The notes under the pieces: model-generated | The model's input: the letters and a program-made list of their open reading frames with translations, nothing else | Told to the model about the DNA's origin: nothing | The model's database searches: none | Translations under genes and position numbers: made by a program | Assembly: GCF_000282535.1 (NCBI RefSeq) | Contig: NZ_AKJC01000082.1 | Span: 1-43,980 of the forward strand | From: Pseudomonas sp. GM84 | GTDB taxonomy: Bacteria; Pseudomonadota; Gammaproteobacteria; Pseudomonadales; Pseudomonadaceae | Direction: 5' to 3' | Length of the DNA: 43,980 nucleotides | Part shown: in pieces, positions 41,546 to 43,980 of the stretch | How positions within the stretch are numbered: position 1 is the stretch's first letter | Layout: every line of letters begins with the position of its first letter

Positions 41546-42928
41546 TTACGCGTTCCCTGTGGGAGCGGGCTTGTCCCGCGAAGAGGCCAGCCCAGACGCT
41601 GTAGCTGTCTGGCACGGGCTACGCCCGTGTTCGCGGGACAAGCCCGCTCCCACAGGCCCCTGAGCCTCCACCGGCTCCAGCGGCGGATGCTCCTGCGCCG
41701 CATGCATCAAATCTTCGGTCACACGCAACTCCGCCCCAGTCGGCGAGAACGTGGTCGAGGCAGTAAACGGCGCCGGATGCTCGGCCGCCGGCCGCTTGCC
41801 ACGGCGCCACAAGAAGAAGCACACCATGCCCAGGTTGACCACGGCAAAGGCCCAGAACAGCCCCGGCTCGCCAAACTCGGTCATCACCGGCGAAATCGCC
41901 AACGGCGCCATGGCCGAGCCCAGCGAGTTGATCAGCAGCAAGCCCTGGATCATCGGCACCAGCGCATCGGACGGCGCACGGTCGGCGGCATGGCTGACCG
42001 CCACCGGGTACAGCGCGAACACGCCGCCCCCGAGCAGGAACAGCATCGCCGGCAACAGCGCCGAGTGCGAGGGCAGGAACACCGTGACCAGCGACAGCAC
42101 CACGCACAGCGCGGCCAGGGCGATCAGCACATCCTGGCGGTCCTTGCGGTCGGACCAGCGCCCCACCGGGTACTGCAGCAGCATGGCGCCGAGGATCACC
42201 CAGGCCATCATGCCGCCCACTTCACCCACGTCCAGGCCGATGCGCTGCAGGTACAGCGGCAGCAGGGCATAGATCCCGGCGATGGCCACCCCCGAACCGA
42301 AGCAGCCGACCAGCCCCGACGGCGCCACCCCGAGCAGCTGGCGCGGCTTGAGCGGCTCGACCTGGTCCAGCAGCGGCGACACCCGCGGCAGGATCACGAT
42401 CGGCAGCACCGACAGCGCGGCGAGCATGCCGGCCAGCATGAACGGCGCGCTGTCGCTCAGCTGCGCGATGACGCCCAGGCCCGCCTGGGCGATCACGCCG
42501 GCACCGTAGAAGGCGATCATGTACAGCGCCAGCAAGCGCCCGCGGATCTTCGCATCGCCCGCCAGCAGCAGCCAGCTCTCGATCACCAGGAACACGCCGA
42601 CCGCCGCCCAGCCGTTGATCAGGCGCAAGACCGACCACCAGGTGCTGTCGTAGAACATCCCCTGCAGCAGGATGGTGGCGGCGATCAGCGACGCGAAGCT
42701 GGTGTAGGCGCGGATATGGCCGATGCGCAGGATCAGCCGGTCGTTGAATACAGCGCCCAGGGTCAGGCCAAGGAAGTAGCTCGACGAGACGATACCGATG
42801 GTGGTGGCCGATTCGCCGGCAGCGCCGAGGCGCAAGGTGGTCAGGGAGGACATGAAGCCATTGCCCAGGGCAATGATGAACAGCCCGAGCAGGGGTGCCA
42901 GCGCCATGGCCAGCAAACGCGGAGACAT
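41546..42928 (-). CDS. MFS transporter, YcaD-like, with a REP-encoded C-terminal tail
   Basis: This 460-residue inner-membrane protein has twelve hydrophobic segments in about residues 5-385 and resembles the YcaD branch of MFS (NDRLILRIGHIRAYTSFASL after helix 2, and GRWSDRKDRQDVLIAL after helix 8). The substrate is unknown. The final 37 residues (424-460; GPVGAGLSRE, ending KPAPTGNA) are translated from a REP pair at 41549-41660, so the frame runs through repeats before meeting TAA. The transmembrane core is intact and the tail is cytoplasmic, so it may be tolerated. The ATG at 42928 has GAGG upstream and is better than an in-frame start at 42973. Confidence 0.88.
   Translation of the reverse strand: MSPRLLAMALAPLLGLFIIALGNGFMSSLTTLRLGAAGESATTIGIVSSSYFLGLTLGAVFNDRLILRIGHIRAYTSFASLIAATILLQGMFYDSTWWSVLRLINGWAAVGVFLVIESWLLLAGDAKIRGRLLALYMIAFYGAGVIAQAGLGVIAQLSDSAPFMLAGMLAALSVLPIVILPRVSPLLDQVEPLKPRQLLGVAPSGLVGCFGSGVAIAGIYALLPLYLQRIGLDVGEVGGMMAWVILGAMLLQYPVGRWSDRKDRQDVLIALAALCVVLSLVTVFLPSHSALLPAMLFLLGGGVFALYPVAVSHAADRAPSDALVPMIQGLLLINSLGSAMAPLAISPVMTEFGEPGLFWAFAVVNLGMVCFFLWRRGKRPAAEHPAPFTASTTFSPTGAELRVTEDLMHAAQEHPPLEPVEAQGPVGAGLSREHGRSPCQTATASGLASSRDKPAPTGNA
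41556..41656. repeat. inverted REP pair inside the MFS reading frame
   Basis: Plus (41556-41589) and minus (41629-41656) cores of the GGGCTTGTCCC type face each other around an inner hairpin, CACGGGCTACGCCCGTG. The pair lies in the last 37 codons of the minus-strand MFS gene rather than beyond its stop. Confidence 0.9.
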
Positions 42929-43081
42929 AAAAACCTCAAGGGGGAGTAGCGCAGTTGCCAGCCGTAGCGGCACAGGGGAGTAGGACGCGCGATTCTAAGG
43001 TGTGGGAAAGATTTCCCCAAGGGGCTTGGCCCTGCGGCATAATGACGCCTTTGCGCAGCTGATCCAGGGAAGGAAAGGTCT

Positions 43082-43957
43082 ATGTTCGCTTCGCTGTTCG
43101 CAGTACTGGCACCGGTGTTCATCGTCGCCGGCATCGGCTTCGCCTGGGCCCGCACGGTGCTGGACTACCCCACCCAGTTCGTTGCCCGGATGGTCATGAG
43201 CGTCGGCACCCCCGCGCTGGTGCTGGCGACCCTGAACCGCACCCAACTCGATCCCACTGCCTTTATCAGCATGGCCCTGGCCTGCCTGCTCTGTACCCTG
43301 GCCATGGCCCTGGCGGGGCTGCTGGTGTGTCGCGTCAGCCGCCAGGACTGGCGGGTACTACTGCCGGCGTTCATGTTCCCCAATACCGGCAACATGGGCC
43401 TGCCGATCAGCCTGTACGCCTTTGGCGAACAGGGCCTCGCGTTGGCCATGGCGTTCTTTCTGGGCCTGTCGATCGTGCAGTTCACCGTTGGCATGGCCAT
43501 CTCCGGTACGGCGGCTTCGTTCAAGGCGCTGGTGAGCAACCCCATCGTCATCAGCCTGGCCCTTGCCCTGCCGATGATCTTCTTCGACATCCACCTCCCG
43601 CGCTGGGTGGCCAACACGGCAGAACTGCTCGGCGGCATGTGCATTCCCTTGATGCTGCTGACCTTGGGCGTGTCGCTGGCCAGTATTCGCCCACAACATA
43701 TCGCCAGCGGCCTGCTGCTGGGCGGCGTGCGGATCGTGCTGGGGGCTGGGGTAGGGTGGGCAGTGGGCGCCGCCCTGGACATGGAGCATTTGCAGCGGGC
43801 GGTGCTGATGGTGCAGTCGGCGATGCCGGTGGCGGTGTTCAACTACCTGATGGCGGTCAGGGCCAACCGTTCGCCGGAGCAGGTGGCGAACCTGGTGATG
43901 TGTTCGACTGTGCTGTCGTTCGTTTGGCTGCCGGTGGTGCTGGCCTGGTGGATGTGA
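43082..43957 (+). CDS. AEC-family (auxin efflux carrier-like) permease
   Basis: This 291-residue inner-membrane protein has about ten hydrophobic segments in two halves, with the AEC/MadN-type pattern PAFMFPNTGNMGLPISLYAF at about residues 97-116 and PVAVFNYLMAVRANRSPEQVA near 258. AEC permeases move organic acids, including malonate in some bacteria, or other anions; nothing here fixes the substrate, and it is far from the malonate operon. The ATG at 43082 has AGGAAAGG upstream, and CATAAT at 43038-43043 could be a -10 element. It is divergent from the YcaD-like gene. Confidence 0.9.
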   Translation: MFASLFAVLAPVFIVAGIGFAWARTVLDYPTQFVARMVMSVGTPALVLATLNRTQLDPTAFISMALACLLCTLAMALAGLLVCRVSRQDWRVLLPAFMFPNTGNMGLPISLYAFGEQGLALAMAFFLGLSIVQFTVGMAISGTAASFKALVSNPIVISLALALPMIFFDIHLPRWVANTAELLGGMCIPLMLLTLGVSLASIRPQHIASGLLLGGVRIVLGAGVGWAVGAALDMEHLQRAVLMVQSAMPVAVFNYLMAVRANRSPEQVANLVMCSTVLSFVWLPVVLAWWM

Positions 43958-43965
43958 ACCTGTAA

Positions 43966-43980
43966 GGGCCTCATCGCCGG
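43966..43980. repeat. start of a REP element cut by the window edge
   Basis: GTAAGGGCCTCATCGCCGG after the permease stop matches the outer part of the minus-oriented GCCGGC-type REP at 37876-37906. It continues past the window end. Confidence 0.6.

Noticed and set aside
43082..43957. AEC permease considered as a second malonate transporter
   Set aside because: The family includes such carriers, but the gene is 29 kb from the mdc operon, which has its own MadLM, and no sequence feature points to malonate.

Overview
The window reads as a chromosomal segment of a Pseudomonas species, most likely of the P. putida group. The DNA is GC-rich with strong G/C third-position bias. The gaps hold the putida-type REP palindrome (cores such as GTGGGAGCGGGCTTGTCCCGCG), and the gene families (Mdc/MadLM, RlhA, DUF2790, DUF1302/DUF1329, SpuC-like aminotransferase) fit that group. 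I see no rRNA, tRNA, CRISPR array, insertion sequence or phage gene. The species call is an inference.

Layout. (1) 110-7317: an amine-oxidation cluster. On the minus strand lie a three-part haem-dependent N-demethylase/dimethylamine monooxygenase-like system and an MFS transporter, next to a PatD-type aminobutyraldehyde dehydrogenase. Divergent from these are a FadR-type GntR regulator and a free-standing Cache-domain protein. (2) 7429-14725: a complete biotin-independent malonate decarboxylase operon, mdcABCDEGH-madLM, with its LysR regulator mdcR at 16591-17502. An unrecognised, lower-GC gene (14981-16504) sits between madM and mdcR. (3) 17748-21555: a LuxR-type regulator, a PuuC-like aldehyde dehydrogenase and a SpuC-like aminotransferase, a likely polyamine/amine catabolic unit. 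(4) 21690-23690: rlhA, a 23S rRNA hydroxylation gene. (5) 23909-31191: a beta-keto acid cleavage enzyme with an MFS transporter, an AraC-type regulator, and a DUF1302/DUF1329 envelope pair. (6) 31237-37855: a LuxC-like acyl reductase and LuxE-like acyl-activating enzyme without luciferase genes, two alcohol dehydrogenases of different families, a hotdog thioesterase and a TetR regulator. (7) 37979-43957: a RidA-like protein, trmK, DUF2790, a LysR regulator, a secreted PEBP-like protein, a small secreted low-complexity protein, a YcaD-like MFS transporter and an AEC-family permease.

How the parts fit. Most of the window is accessory catabolism, each unit with its own local regulator. In the malonate unit MadLM imports malonate, MdcB/MdcG/MdcH build and charge the acyl carrier protein MdcC, MdcA swaps malonate onto it, and MdcD/MdcE decarboxylate it to acetyl-MdcC. 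The amine units plausibly feed aldehydes to their own dehydrogenases. The Lux-like unit plausibly interconverts an acid, an aldehyde and an alcohol; its substrate is unknown.

The points most worth a second look are the unknown Ig-like-domain protein inside the malonate locus, the Lux-type reductase module with a perfect 18-bp palindrome upstream of its divergent half, the haem amine-oxygenase cluster with a Cache sensor, and two genes (mdcB and the MFS gene at 41546-42928) whose reading frames run through REP elements.
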